Shown: positions 6,781-15,419, numbered from the stretch's first letter. The stretch: DNA of 16,116 bases from Lachnospiraceae bacterium UBA7182 (GCA_002491115.1 DKVI01000063.1:9706-25821); one strand, 5' to 3'. Made by a program: numbers and translations. Notes: generated by a model not told the origin, from the letters alone.

Positions 6781-6861
6781 CATAAAATGCCTGATTTCGC
6801 AAATAAACGCATTTTTTCCTTCCAAAGCACGCGATTTTTCATCATTTTCGCAGAGCAGCAC

Positions 6862-6890
6862 TTGATACCCAAAATCACATACGGTATAAT
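6862..6890 (+). promoter_or_regulatory. Promoter of the histidine kinase/LytTR pair
   Basis: TTGATA (6862-6867) and TATAAT (6885-6890) are 17 bases apart. The ribosome binding site AAAGGAGG (6908-6915) and the ATG at 6922 follow closely, giving a very short leader. Confidence 0.85.
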
Positions 6891-6921
6891 TCAGAAAGGT
6901 ACACCCGAAAGGAGGGGCTGT

Positions 6922-8220
6922 ATGACACAATTTATGAAAATGCTGCTGCCCTTTTTTCAGTTATCCCTTGCCATTCGCAATGTGTGGCCGGGGCGTATGG
7001 GCCTGAAAGCATTTACAGCGCTTTATATCGTGCTGTTGCTTGCCGGAATGCCTGTCAGGCTTTTGTCCTGTATACCCTACGGCCTGTTTGGTATTCCGGC
7101 GGCGGTCTGTGTCTACGGACTGGTTACCTGCCGGGACAGTACACCCCAGAATGTCTGTATGGGCATGACAGGACTTGTGCTTGCCGTCATGACGGAAAAT
7201 CTGCTGACGGTCTTTCGAGATACCCTGCCCTTTTTAAATCAACAGTCTTTTGGCGCCATCCTGATTCGCATCATTCTGTTTTATTTTATTACGCTTTTTT
7301 GCGGCAGACTGCTTAAAAAGCTGTTGCTGTCAGGCAAAGGTATTTTACGTCTTCAACAGACATGGTATCTGATTGACGCTGCGTTACTGCTCCTTATAAT
7401 CGTCTATCTATTTGATGATTTGATTCCGGAGCAAAGTGGTTCTGTGGGCAGATTGATCTATAGTAATGCCTTACATCTTTCAGGGCATCTGCTTGTTATG
7501 CTTTTTTTATTTCTGGCTGTGCGCCGCTCTTATCTGGAACAAATACAGACAGAGGTAAAGCAGAAAGCCCTGCAGGATCTGCAGGATTATACCCATAATC
7601 TGGAAGTCATGTATAACAGCCTGCGTTCCTTTAAACATGATTATGTCAACATTTTGCTTTCTCTGTCCGGCTACATTGAAAACTGTGAAATGGATGAACT
7701 AAAGAACTATTTTGAAAATGAAATTTTCCCGACCAGGCGTCTGATTGACCAGGGGGATTACAAGCTGAATCAGCTTGGCAACATCGGTGTATTGGAAATC
7801 AAAAGCCTGCTCTCCGCAAAAATGATTTATGCCCACGAATCAGGGATTGACGTCACCATTGATATTCCCGACAAAGTAGACAGCTTTCTGATCGACACCG
7901 TAGACCTTGCCAGAATACTGGGCATCTTTTTAGACAATGCCATCGAGGCCACATTAGAGACGGAACAGCCGCAAATAGGCTTACATATCATTCGGAATAA
8001 AGATGGTGTATCCATCACCATAAGCAACCATTTTCAGGGTAACAATGAAATGCTGTATAAGATAACGCAAAAAGGCTTCAGTACAAAAGCCGGACATCAG
8101 GGAATCGGGCTTTCCAACGCCCGGAAAATCATCAGTTCCTATGACAATGTGCTGCTGGAAACAACCATGCGGCGCGGCTGTTTTATGCAGCATATGGAAC
8201 TTGCTGTCGGAAGGGAGTGA
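6922..8220 (+). CDS. AgrC-like sensor histidine kinase (GHKL family)
   Basis: A 432-residue membrane kinase. Residues 1-205 are mostly hydrophobic with about six or seven helices, as in AgrC-type peptide sensors, and a coiled stretch follows (205-235). The phosphorylated histidine is H239 in SFKHDYVNILL. The ATP-binding GHKL domain has the N-box DNAIEA (338-343) and G-box GHQGIGLSNAR (391-401). The frame is open back to 6787, but the ATG at 6922 has an excellent AAAGGAGG site and lies just after the promoter. Its regulator gene starts 6 bases after its stop. There is no agrB or agrD gene in the window, so the ligand is unknown; the divergent small membrane protein is the only linked candidate for a signal or target. 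Confidence 0.92.
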   Translation: MTQFMKMLLPFFQLSLAIRNVWPGRMGLKAFTALYIVLLLAGMPVRLLSCIPYGLFGIPAAVCVYGLVTCRDSTPQNVCMGMTGLVLAVMTENLLTVFRDTLPFLNQQSFGAILIRIILFYFITLFCGRLLKKLLLSGKGILRLQQTWYLIDAALLLLIIVYLFDDLIPEQSGSVGRLIYSNALHLSGHLLVMLFLFLAVRRSYLEQIQTEVKQKALQDLQDYTHNLEVMYNSLRSFKHDYVNILLSLSGYIENCEMDELKNYFENEIFPTRRLIDQGDYKLNQLGNIGVLEIKSLLSAKMIYAHESGIDVTIDIPDKVDSFLIDTVDLARILGIFLDNAIEATLETEQPQIGLHIIRNKDGVSITISNHFQGNNEMLYKITQKGFSTKAGHQGIGLSNARKIISSYDNVLLETTMRRGCFMQHMELAVGRE

Positions 8221-8226
8221 CCTGTT

Positions 8227-8946
8227 ATGCTGAATATCTTTGTGTGCGAGGATCATGCCGCGCAGCGGCGGGCGATCGTGCAGATCATTCAAAATACCGT
8301 GCTGATAGAAGAACTGGATATGAAGCTTGTTATGGATACCGAAGACCCGTACTCGCTGTTGGAAAAGGTCCGGACCAGTCAGAACACAAGCATTTATTTT
8401 CTTGATATCGATCTGAACTGCAACATGAACGGGATGAAACTGGCACAGCAAATCAGGCTGTTTGACCCCCGCGGTTTTATCATATTTATAACCGCGCATT
8501 CTGAACTAAGCTACATGACTTTTCAGTACCGGGTGGAGGCAATGGACTTTGTATTAAAAGACAATCCGGCCGAAATGAAAGTAAAAATCAGAGAATGCCT
8601 GCTAAACGCAATGGAACGCTATACACTTCAGACCAACAAGCTGCATAAGGTATTCACGATTGAAACAGGAGGGAGGAAAATCAGCGTGGATTATGAGGAT
8701 ATTTTCTTTTTTGAAACTTCCAGCAATATCCACAAAGTCATTCTCCATGCGAAAGACCGTCAGATTGAATTTGCCGGCACCATAAAAGAACTGGCAGGCA
8801 CATTAGGCGGTAACTTTGTGCGCTGCCATCGTTCCTTTCTGGTAAATAAAAATAACATAAAAGAAATAGATTCCAAAAACCGGATCATCTATTTTACCAA
8901 CGAAGAAACCTGCCTCATGTCCACACGCATGATGAAAGGACTCTAA
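8227..8946 (+). CDS. AgrA-like LytTR response regulator
   Basis: A 239-residue cytoplasmic regulator. The receiver domain (1-125) has the acidic residues E8/D9, the phosphoacceptor D60 in YFLDID, T89 in FITAH and K111 in FVLKD. The LytTR DNA-binding domain (about 139-239) has IFFFETSSNIHKV and the signature FVRCHRSFLVNKNNI. It should be phosphorylated by the kinase just upstream; GGGAG about 9 bases before the ATG lies within the end of the kinase gene, so translation is probably coupled. Its last codons overlap the last codons of the convergent DUF1810 gene by 4 bases and no terminator separates them. Confidence 0.94.
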   Translation: MLNIFVCEDHAAQRRAIVQIIQNTVLIEELDMKLVMDTEDPYSLLEKVRTSQNTSIYFLDIDLNCNMNGMKLAQQIRLFDPRGFIIFITAHSELSYMTFQYRVEAMDFVLKDNPAEMKVKIRECLLNAMERYTLQTNKLHKVFTIETGGRKISVDYEDIFFFETSSNIHKVILHAKDRQIEFAGTIKELAGTLGGNFVRCHRSFLVNKNNIKEIDSKNRIIYFTNEETCLMSTRMMKGL

Positions 8947-9374
8947 AAGCGGGACAGAATCTCTATGGTTTTCTGATCCATCTTCCCCTGGAAAAACTGA
9001 TCCAGCACTTTCTGAAACACTTTCTCCTCCGGTTTTGCCAGGGCAAATAAGGTCATGGAGGATCTTAGCTTCAGATCGTCCGGCCATCCCATTACCTGGG
9101 ACGCATCATCAGAGTCCACTTCCAGCAATGCCTGCGAAATCTCGATCAGACGGCTTTTTAAAGTCTCATTTTCCATATAAGCCTTCGCCTCATCCATATC
9201 CCTGATCGCGTAATACCGGGCCGTCTCACTGTGTCCAAGCCCTGCAATCTGGGGAAAGATATACCAGATCCAGTGACTTCTTTTCCTGCCGGCTTTTATT
9301 TCTTTCAGAGCGGTTTCGTAAGAACTCCTCTGCGCCGCCAGAAAACGCTCCAGTCCATCTTGTCTGTTTCTCAT
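8943..9374 (-). CDS. DUF1810 family protein
   Basis: A 143-residue soluble protein. The family signature is clear: HWIWYIFPQIAGLGHSETAR at about 34-53 followed by YYAIRD, and later a VMGWPDDLKLRSSMTLFA block. DUF1810 proteins are small, widespread and without a settled function. AAGGAG lies 5 bases before the ATG and overlaps the stop of pepD, whose last base is 11 bases upstream, so the two are co-transcribed and probably co-translated. There is no obvious functional link to peptide breakdown. Its 3' end overlaps that of the LytTR gene on the other strand (stops share 8943-8946), so the two transcripts must be partly antisense to each other. Confidence 0.92.
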   Translation of the reverse strand: MRNRQDGLERFLAAQRSSYETALKEIKAGRKRSHWIWYIFPQIAGLGHSETARYYAIRDMDEAKAYMENETLKSRLIEISQALLEVDSDDASQVMGWPDDLKLRSSMTLFALAKPEEKVFQKVLDQFFQGKMDQKTIEILSRF

Positions 9375-9384
9375 TTTTTCTCCT

Positions 9385-10833
9385 TTATTTTCCCCTTTTT
9401 AAAACCGCAAGTATAAACTCCCACATCCGCTCCACGGAGGATATGCTTAAGCGTTCTTCGGTGGTATGGATATCCAGGATATCCGGTCCCATGGAGACGC
9501 AGTCAAGCCCCGGGATTTTGGAGGAAAGGACGCCGCATTCCAGACCGGCATGGATCGCTTCCACTTTCGGCTGTTTTCCGAACATTTTTTCATAGATACG
9601 CACCATATCTTCCCGAAGGGGTGAATCTTTCTGATACTCCCATGCAGGATAAGCGCCCCTGAGCGATACGGTTCCGCCATAAAATTCCGCAATCAGACGA
9701 AGCTTCTCTGCCAGCCATTCTTTGGCGCTGCTTACGGAGCTTCGCAGGGAATAGCAGAAATAGATTTCCTGATCCCGGGTTTCCAGGATGCCCATATTCA
9801 GGGAAGTCTCCACCAGGCCTTCGATCTCGCCGCTCATGGTCTGCACGCCGCAGGGAAGGGATAACAAAAGCATCAACGCTTTTTTGAAAGAATCAGGAGA
9901 CATCACTTCGGCCTTTTCTTCCCCTGTCAGTTCCAGACGTATCGTCACGCCGCTGTCGGTGGAAGCATATTCCTTTTGAAGCACCCGGCTGTATGCTTCA
10001 CAGAACGCTTTCGCCTGTTCGGCACTGTCTGCCGCAAGCAGAAGCTTCGCGCTGCTCTCCCTTGGGATGGCATTGTCTTTCAGACCGCCGGACAGACTGA
10101 TCACCTGATAATCCGCTTCTTTAGCCAGGCACGCCAGCACTCTTGCCAGAATCAGATTGGCATTTCCTCTCCCTTTATGAATCTCCGCGCCGGAATGTCC
10201 GCCCAAAAGTCCTTCCACCGTCAGGACCGCGCCGGTTCCTTCACCTGACATCCTCTGAACCGGAAGCGTAATATCCATGCTTACACCGCCGGCGCAGCTT
10301 ACCAGAAAGATACCTTCTTCTTCCGAATCCAGATTCAGCATGGTATGTCCTTTTAACATGGAAGGCTTAAGCGCAATCGCCCCATCCATGCCGACTTCCT
10401 CACAGGTGGTAAATATGGCCTCCAGCCGCGGATGCGGGATGCTGTCATCATCCAGAATCGCAAGGGTATAGGCAATGGCGATCCCGTCGTCGCCGCCCAG
10501 CGAAGTACCTTCGGCGTATACATAATCTCCCTCCACTGCAAGGCGCAGGCCTTCCTTTTCCATATCCAGATCACAGTCCGGCTTCTTCACGCAGACCATA
10601 TCCAGATGTCCCTGCAAAATCACAGGCTCGGCATTTTCATACCCTTTCGACGCTTCTTTTACCATAATTACATTCCATGCGTCGTCCTGCCAGACGGACA
10701 GTCCTCTTTCTTTCGCGAAAGCCACGCAATAATCGCTGATGGCTTTTTCATTGTGGGACCCGTGAGGGATTTTGCACAGTTCCTCAAAAAATTTCCACAC
10801 GCCCGCAGGCTTTAAATTTGATAATACGCTCAT
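9385..10833 (-). CDS. pepD: Cytosol non-specific dipeptidase, M20C (PepD, aminoacyl-histidine dipeptidase)
   Basis: A 482-residue metallopeptidase that should cleave dipeptides, including Xaa-His types, in the cytoplasm and so finish peptide use. The metal-site motifs of the family are present: H76 in LQGHLDMV, the bridging aspartate D115 in LGGDDGIA, the catalytic pair E145/E146 in TTCEEVGMDGA, D169 in LNLDSEEEG, and a late histidine in IHAGLECG (H428). The central dimer domain carries GLLGGHSGAEIHKGRGNAN. An in-frame ATG at 10842 is only one base from GGAG, while the ATG at 10833 has 10 bases of spacing and gives the family-typical start MSVLSNLKPAGVWKFFEE, so I chose 10833. It leads a two-gene unit with the DUF1810 gene. 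Confidence 0.95.
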   Translation of the reverse strand: MSVLSNLKPAGVWKFFEELCKIPHGSHNEKAISDYCVAFAKERGLSVWQDDAWNVIMVKEASKGYENAEPVILQGHLDMVCVKKPDCDLDMEKEGLRLAVEGDYVYAEGTSLGGDDGIAIAYTLAILDDDSIPHPRLEAIFTTCEEVGMDGAIALKPSMLKGHTMLNLDSEEEGIFLVSCAGGVSMDITLPVQRMSGEGTGAVLTVEGLLGGHSGAEIHKGRGNANLILARVLACLAKEADYQVISLSGGLKDNAIPRESSAKLLLAADSAEQAKAFCEAYSRVLQKEYASTDSGVTIRLELTGEEKAEVMSPDSFKKALMLLLSLPCGVQTMSGEIEGLVETSLNMGILETRDQEIYFCYSLRSSVSSAKEWLAEKLRLIAEFYGGTVSLRGAYPAWEYQKDSPLREDMVRIYEKMFGKQPKVEAIHAGLECGVLSSKIPGLDCVSMGPDILDIHTTEERLSISSVERMWEFILAVLKRGK

Positions 10834-10860
10834 TTTATTCATTCTCCTGTCTTTTTTTTA

Positions 10861-10944
10861 TCAAATCATTTCCTTAATTACGCAACTGTGGCGCTTATCC
10901 TTACCGTTTTTGTCATAGTTTATACCCACTAAAAGGATTTCGCT
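10861..10944 (-). pseudogene. Second relic C-terminal tail of an AAA-ATPase/PD-(D/E)XK gene
   Basis: Twenty-seven residues and a TGA (10861-10863) can be read on minus, with EILLVGINYDKN and KRHSCVIKEMI. They match the end of the protein at 15571-16116 (DLLLAGINYDKK, KKHTCVIERTDF) and the relic at 270-371. Upstream the frame loses resemblance and reaches a stop near 10990, and no start signal fits. The relic ends 27 bases before the pepD start and lies downstream of the likely pepD promoter, so it now forms part of the pepD leader. The rest of 10945-11040 shows only that promoter. Confidence 0.75.
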
Positions 10945-10956
10945 TATACTGTTTCT

Positions 10957-10985
10957 ATTGTAGCATATGAATACAAATCTTTCTA
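10957..10985 (-). promoter_or_regulatory. Probable pepD promoter
   Basis: On minus, an extended -10 TGCTACAAT (TACAAT at 10957-10962) lies 17 bases after TAGAAA (10980-10985), a 4-of-6 match to the -35 consensus. The predicted transcript would begin near 10950 and carry the relic tail as its leader. Confidence 0.45.
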
Positions 10986-11040
10986 CCTGTTTTTACCTCA
11001 CGAGGCAGGCGCATTTTCACGCTTTTCCCCATATTATAAA

Positions 11041-11070
11041 AGAAGACCGCCACGGCATATGCCGTGGCAG
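11041..11070 (-). terminator. Terminator of the licT-bglP-bglA operon
   Basis: Bases 11049-11068 are a perfect 20-base palindrome (GCCACGGCAT and its complement). It would fold as an 8-pair GC-rich stem with a 4-base loop. On minus it is followed by GGTCTTCTTTTATAAT, a U-rich tail. It lies about 30 bases past the bglA stop. Confidence 0.85.
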
Positions 11071-11097
11071 CCTTTCCAAATCGGACCTGTCCGGTCA

Positions 11098-12540
11098 TTA
11101 ATCTAAATCTTCCCCATTGCTTGCAATCACCTTTTTATACCAGTCAAAAGATTTTTTCCTGCGCCTGCCAAAATCGCCGGTTCCGTCGTCGTAGCGTTCT
11201 ACATAGATGAAACCGTACCGCTTGGCGTATTCGCCGGTAGATGCGGACACCAGGTCGATGCAGCCCCAGGGGGTATAACCCATCAGGTCTACGCCGTCTT
11301 TTACCGCCTCTGCCATCTGCCGGATATGCTGACGCAGATAGTCGATCCGGTAATCGTCATTGATCGAGCCGTCGGCTTCGATGGTATCTTTGGCGCCCAG
11401 TCCGTTTTCCACCACCATCAGAGGCAGGCCATAGCGGTCGTAAATCTCATTCAGGGAATACCGCAGGCCTTTCGGGTCTATCTGCCATCCCCAGTCGCTG
11501 GCTTTCAGATACGGATTGGGAACACCACCGACGATATTGCCCTCCCCTTTCTGTTTGTCCGGATCTGCGGACTGGCAGGAGGACATATAATAGGAGAACG
11601 TATAAAAATCTACGGTCCCGGCTTTCAGGATCTCGTCGTCCCCCGGCTGCTTCTGGATCGTAATATCGTGCTCCTTAAAGTAGCGGCTCATATAAGACGG
11701 GTACGCGCCCCGGCACTGGACGTCCGAACAGAAATAATTCATAATGCGGTTATACTCCTGATTTTTCAGCACGTCATCCGGACTACAGGTAAGGGGATAG
11801 GACGCCGCGTACAGCATCATATTACCGACCTTGTAAGCAGGATCGATCTCATGGGCCATCTGCACGGCTTTCGCGCTGGCAACAAACATATGGTGCAGCC
11901 CCTGGAAACGCTGCTTCGGAAGATCCGGCTGTTCCATAAAAGGCGTCGGATGTTCCAGATCGTTTAAAATCCCCTGATTTAACAGCGCGCCCATGGCGGC
12001 GGTGGAGCTGTTGATCTCATTAAAAGTCAGCCAGTATTTTACTTTTCCTTTATAACGGGTAAAAATGGCACGGCAATAATTGAGGAAATAGTCGATCATC
12101 TCACGGGATGTCCAGGCATTGCACTTTTTGGTAAGCCCAAAAGGAACCTCGTAATGAGAAATGGTAATCAGCGGTTCAATGCCGTATTTTAAGCATTCGT
12201 CAATGACTTCCTCATAATGCTGAAGCCCTGCCTCATTGGGGCTGTCTTCGTCCCCGTTGGGAAAGATACGGGTCCACGCAATGGAGAAGCGGTAACACTT
12301 AAATCCCATCTCCGCAAAAAGAGCGATATCCTCTTTAAAACGGTGATAATGATCGATGGCTTCCCGGCTGGGATAGAAAGTTCCCTCCTGCAAAACCGGC
12401 GTAATCATCTTGCTCTGGCCGAACTTGCCGCCTGTACAGATATCGGAACAGCTTATGCCTTTGCCGTCCACGTCCCAGGCGCCCTCGCACTGATTGGCAG
12501 CGGTTGCGCCGCCCCAAAGAAAATCGGGTCTGAATGTCAT
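11098..12540 (-). CDS. bglA: 6-phospho-beta-glucosidase, glycoside hydrolase family 1
   Basis: A 480-residue GH1 enzyme that should split phosphorylated beta-glucosides (such as cellobiose, arbutin or salicin phosphates) imported by the PTS into glucose 6-phosphate and the aglycone or glucose. The N-terminal signature FLWGGATAANQCEGAW is present. The acid/base is E175 in LTFNEIN, and the nucleophile is E378 in VVENG. S434, K440 and Y442 in SASTGEYAKRYGF fit the pocket that binds the 6-phosphate, separating it from plain beta-glucosidases. A TTG at 12546 is in frame, but the ATG at 12540 has AGGAGG 9 bases upstream. It follows the PTS gene by 33 bases in one operon controlled by the licT leader. 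Confidence 0.96.
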   Translation of the reverse strand: MTFRPDFLWGGATAANQCEGAWDVDGKGISCSDICTGGKFGQSKMITPVLQEGTFYPSREAIDHYHRFKEDIALFAEMGFKCYRFSIAWTRIFPNGDEDSPNEAGLQHYEEVIDECLKYGIEPLITISHYEVPFGLTKKCNAWTSREMIDYFLNYCRAIFTRYKGKVKYWLTFNEINSSTAAMGALLNQGILNDLEHPTPFMEQPDLPKQRFQGLHHMFVASAKAVQMAHEIDPAYKVGNMMLYAASYPLTCSPDDVLKNQEYNRIMNYFCSDVQCRGAYPSYMSRYFKEHDITIQKQPGDDEILKAGTVDFYTFSYYMSSCQSADPDKQKGEGNIVGGVPNPYLKASDWGWQIDPKGLRYSLNEIYDRYGLPLMVVENGLGAKDTIEADGSINDDYRIDYLRQHIRQMAEAVKDGVDLMGYTPWGCIDLVSASTGEYAKRYGFIYVERYDDGTGDFGRRRKKSFDWYKKVIASNGEDLD

Positions 12541-12573
12541 ACTCAAATGCCTCCTGTTATCATTGTTTTTCCA

Positions 12574-14469
12574 TTATTTTTTAATCTCAAGCAGTTTTGT
12601 CTGCTGGTCCACTTTGCCGGAAGCCAGAGCGGTAACAGAGGAAAATTCATCCGTATTGGAAACCACCACCGGCGTCGTAACCGTAAGTCCCTGGCTTTTG
12701 ATAAAATCAATATCAAATTTTAAAAGCAACTGTCCCTGTTTCACCCGGTCGCCCTCTTTGACCATAGGTGTGAATCCTTCTCCGTTCAGTTTGATCGTAT
12801 CCATCCCCACATGGATCAGAAATTCCGCGCCGGTGTCGGCAGTCAGTCCAAAGGCGTGGCCTGTGTCAAAGAAAGTCGAGATGACGCCGTCGCAGGGCGC
12901 ATAGACTTCGCCAACTGTGGGTTCAACGGCGATTCCTTTTCCCAGCGTCTCCGCCGAGAACACCGCGTCCTGTATGGAGGTAAGCGCCACGGCCTCGCCG
13001 ATTAACGGAGAGACAATCACTGTATCAGCCACCGCAGACGTTTCCCCGGAATCGTCAGAAGCAGAAGCCTCCTCTTCCGGATCTTTATACAGTATAAAGG
13101 CAATCACAGCGGAAATCAACAGAGACATCACACCGCCAATGGCGCCGAATATCGCGCTGCGCATGGGATTTCCTTCTCCGCCGATAAAAGTGATGACCGA
13201 CAGAAAAGAAGGAGAACCTCCTGCCACATAGCCGCGCACACTGGTAAGCCCGCAGAAAAGCCCGGAAATACCCGCGCCGATGACCGCGCCGATCATGGGT
13301 TTCATAAAGCGCAGGTTAATACCATACATAGCCGGTTCGGTAACGCCCGCCACGGCGGCCGAGATACCGCATGCGATTCCTTCCGAACGGGTTTCCTCGT
13401 TTTTGCTCTTAAAAGCAACGCCGAACGTAGCGCCGCCCTGGGCAATATTAGAACAGAACATGGTGACAGCCACGATCACGTCATAGCCGATGGTCGCCAG
13501 GTTATTGAACATAAGCGGAACCAGCGCATAATGCATACCTGTCATAACGATAAACGGCATGATCGCGGACATAATCGCAACCGTCAGCCACGGAGCCGCA
13601 CTGTACATGGCAACAAAGACGTTGGATAAGAGGCTTCCCAGCAGGTTGCCCAGCGGTCCAAGTACATACAGCGAGCAGGGAATGCAGATAATAATAAATA
13701 ACAAAGGCTTAAGGAAAGATTTCAGCACATTGGGAGAAACCCTGTCCGCAAAATCCTCTGCCCATTTCATAACCGGCGCCATCAAAAGCATGGGCAGCAC
13801 CGAAGATGTATAGGTAGCGCAGATGACCGGGATGCCGAAAAGGTAAGTACAGGGCATACCCAGGAACACACCCAGTTCATTTAAAGATCCGCCCATCAGG
13901 CTGATCAGATTCGGATAACAAAGCGCCGCGCCGACCGTCATAAACAACATGGCGCTGCCGCCCATTTTCCTGGAGATTGTATAACCAAGGAAGATGGGAA
14001 GGAACGTAAAGAAACAGTCCGCAAAAGCAAACAACAGTATGTAAGTGGAACTTTCCGTGCTCATACCTGCAAAGGTCGTAAGAAGGGTCAAAACGACCTT
14101 CAGCATACCGCAGCCAAGCATGGCAGGCAGCATGGGCGTCATACACCCGGATACAAAACCGAACAGTCTTTGTACGACATTTCCTTCCGCTTTAACAGGC
14201 GCGCTGCCTGCTTCTCCCCAGTTGCCGAGTTTCTTAAATTCTTTAAACAGGTTGGATACCTCGTTGCCAATGACGACCTGGTACTGTCCTCCCTGCCTGA
14301 TGACGCTTTTCACGCCCTTAATTTTCTGTACCTTTTCATCACTGGCCCTGCTGTCGTCTTTTAATACCAGACGCAGACGGGTCATGCAGTGGGAAGCGCT
14401 TGCGATATTTCCCGCGCCGCCGACCGCTTCAATGATCTTTTTGGATGTTTCGGCATAATCCATTGCCAT
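12574..14469 (-). CDS. bglP: Beta-glucoside PTS transporter subunit EIIBCA
   Basis: A 631-residue fused phosphotransferase permease in the order B-C-A. The EIIB domain comes first, with the phosphocysteine C28 in ASHCMTRLRLVL. The EIIC membrane domain (about 100-460) has many hydrophobic segments and the conserved AAVAGVTEPAMYGINLRF. The C-terminal EIIA domain is of the glucose type: H538 in TGHAFGL and the phosphohistidine H553 in FLIHVGMDTIKLNGEGF. It should take up a beta-glucoside while phosphorylating it, and phosphorylate LicT when sugar is absent. Of three in-frame ATGs (14478, 14469, 14463) I chose 14469, with AAGGAGG 10 bases upstream. The 83-base gap to licT holds the ribosome binding site but no promoter, RAT or terminator that I can see. 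Confidence 0.95.
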   Translation of the reverse strand: MAMDYAETSKKIIEAVGGAGNIASASHCMTRLRLVLKDDSRASDEKVQKIKGVKSVIRQGGQYQVVIGNEVSNLFKEFKKLGNWGEAGSAPVKAEGNVVQRLFGFVSGCMTPMLPAMLGCGMLKVVLTLLTTFAGMSTESSTYILLFAFADCFFTFLPIFLGYTISRKMGGSAMLFMTVGAALCYPNLISLMGGSLNELGVFLGMPCTYLFGIPVICATYTSSVLPMLLMAPVMKWAEDFADRVSPNVLKSFLKPLLFIIICIPCSLYVLGPLGNLLGSLLSNVFVAMYSAAPWLTVAIMSAIMPFIVMTGMHYALVPLMFNNLATIGYDVIVAVTMFCSNIAQGGATFGVAFKSKNEETRSEGIACGISAAVAGVTEPAMYGINLRFMKPMIGAVIGAGISGLFCGLTSVRGYVAGGSPSFLSVITFIGGEGNPMRSAIFGAIGGVMSLLISAVIAFILYKDPEEEASASDDSGETSAVADTVIVSPLIGEAVALTSIQDAVFSAETLGKGIAVEPTVGEVYAPCDGVISTFFDTGHAFGLTADTGAEFLIHVGMDTIKLNGEGFTPMVKEGDRVKQGQLLLKFDIDFIKSQGLTVTTPVVVSNTDEFSSVTALASGKVDQQTKLLEIKK

Positions 14470-14552
14470 GATAGTCATTCCTCCTTCATGAGTGATATTT
14501 TTATGAAAAGGTCCGGGCCATACGCGTCTGACACGGCGCCTGTTTCAACCGG

Positions 14553-15383
14553 TTAATTACGGGTCAGTTTTTCAATATGAATAATGAGATACCCCTGTTC
14601 CTCCAGCCCCAGAGAATATTGAAGCTTCTGACGTATGTACGCGGAGATTTTCTCGGCGCAGGCCGCCGCTTTTGGATACATGACAGATACGATCCCATAT
14701 AAATCTTCGTTGCCTGCCCAGGTCTTTTTCGTAAAGATTCTGGAAAGGAAAAATTTCAGATGTGTAACAAAACGGATATAATCCAGAGAATTTTCATCCA
14801 GATCCATTCTGTAAGTATACCGGACCAGATTAACCACATCCTGAATCAACTGGAGTAAGTCCTGCGCCAGCGACTCGCCGCTTCCGTACTGGGCGTTGAC
14901 AATATGCATCGCCAGGAAACCGGCCTCGTCTTCGCTGAGCCTGACGCCTGTCTCACCTTCAATAATATCCAGCGCATCCAGGCCAAGCTGATATTCGTCC
15001 GGATAAAATTTCCTGATCTCCCACAGCAGGGCGTTAGTCAGATCCATTCCTTTCTTCTTTCGTTCAATGGCAAAATTGACATGGTCAGAAATCATCAGCA
15101 CCAGTGTTTCATTTAGAGGCTTCTGTATTTTCTTCTCCACATGTTCCACAATCTGTATCCCTACCGACAGATGTTCCAGCGGAATACGGTTCAGCAGTTC
15201 CGCCAGCTGCGGGATATGCTGTCCGCTGCTAAGTCCGAAAAACTGTTTTTCCACCAGATTCATATCCGGTTCTTCCCCGATCCTGCAGCCAAAACCGATG
15301 CCCTTTCCCATAAGGACTACTTCTCTTCCCTGACTGTCAGAAGCAATGATAATATTATTGTTTAACTGTTTGGATATTTTCAT
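14553..15383 (-). CDS. licT: BglG/LicT-family transcriptional antiterminator
   Basis: A 276-residue RNA-binding antiterminator. The N-terminal CAT domain (1-55) starts MKISKQLNNNIIIASD and has GREVVLMGKGIGFG. Two PRD domains follow: PRD1 with its conserved histidines in PLEHLS (about 90) and MISDHVNFAI, and PRD2 with EAGFLAMHIVNAQ and THLKFFLSRIF. In this family these histidines are phosphorylated by the PTS permease (negative, PRD1) and HPr (positive, PRD2). The ATG at 15383 gives the standard family length and has GAGAGG 9 bases upstream; the longer frame to 15440 would run through the leader terminator. It is the first gene of the operon and should control its own leader through the RAT and terminator upstream. 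Confidence 0.95.
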   Translation of the reverse strand: MKISKQLNNNIIIASDSQGREVVLMGKGIGFGCRIGEEPDMNLVEKQFFGLSSGQHIPQLAELLNRIPLEHLSVGIQIVEHVEKKIQKPLNETLVLMISDHVNFAIERKKKGMDLTNALLWEIRKFYPDEYQLGLDALDIIEGETGVRLSEDEAGFLAMHIVNAQYGSGESLAQDLLQLIQDVVNLVRYTYRMDLDENSLDYIRFVTHLKFFLSRIFTKKTWAGNEDLYGIVSVMYPKAAACAEKISAYIRQKLQYSLGLEEQGYLIIHIEKLTRN

Positions 15384-15419
15384 AACCAGGTTCCTCTCCC
15401 TCTTAGGAACATGAAGGCA

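Noticed and set aside
6784..6817. Terminator-like AAAATGC...GCATTTT with T-run on plus
   Set aside because: AT-rich stem with an 18-base loop, upstream of any plus-strand promoter that would need it; probably chance.
6787..6921. Longer start for the histidine kinase at 6787
   Set aside because: It would lie upstream of the promoter at 6862-6890; the ATG at 6922 has AAAGGAGG before it.
11082..11093. CGGAC-CT-GTCCG palindrome just past the bglA stop
   Set aside because: A 2-base loop and no T-run; the better hairpin at 11049-11068 explains termination.
11326..11967. A 213-codon open frame on plus opposite bglA
   Set aside because: Shadow of the well-supported GH1 gene; its composition simply mirrors the coding strand.
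14470..14552. A second RAT/terminator between licT and bglP
   Set aside because: Only short palindromes (GGCGCC, ACGCGT) are present; no GTTACTG/GCAGGC pattern and no stem followed by a T-run.
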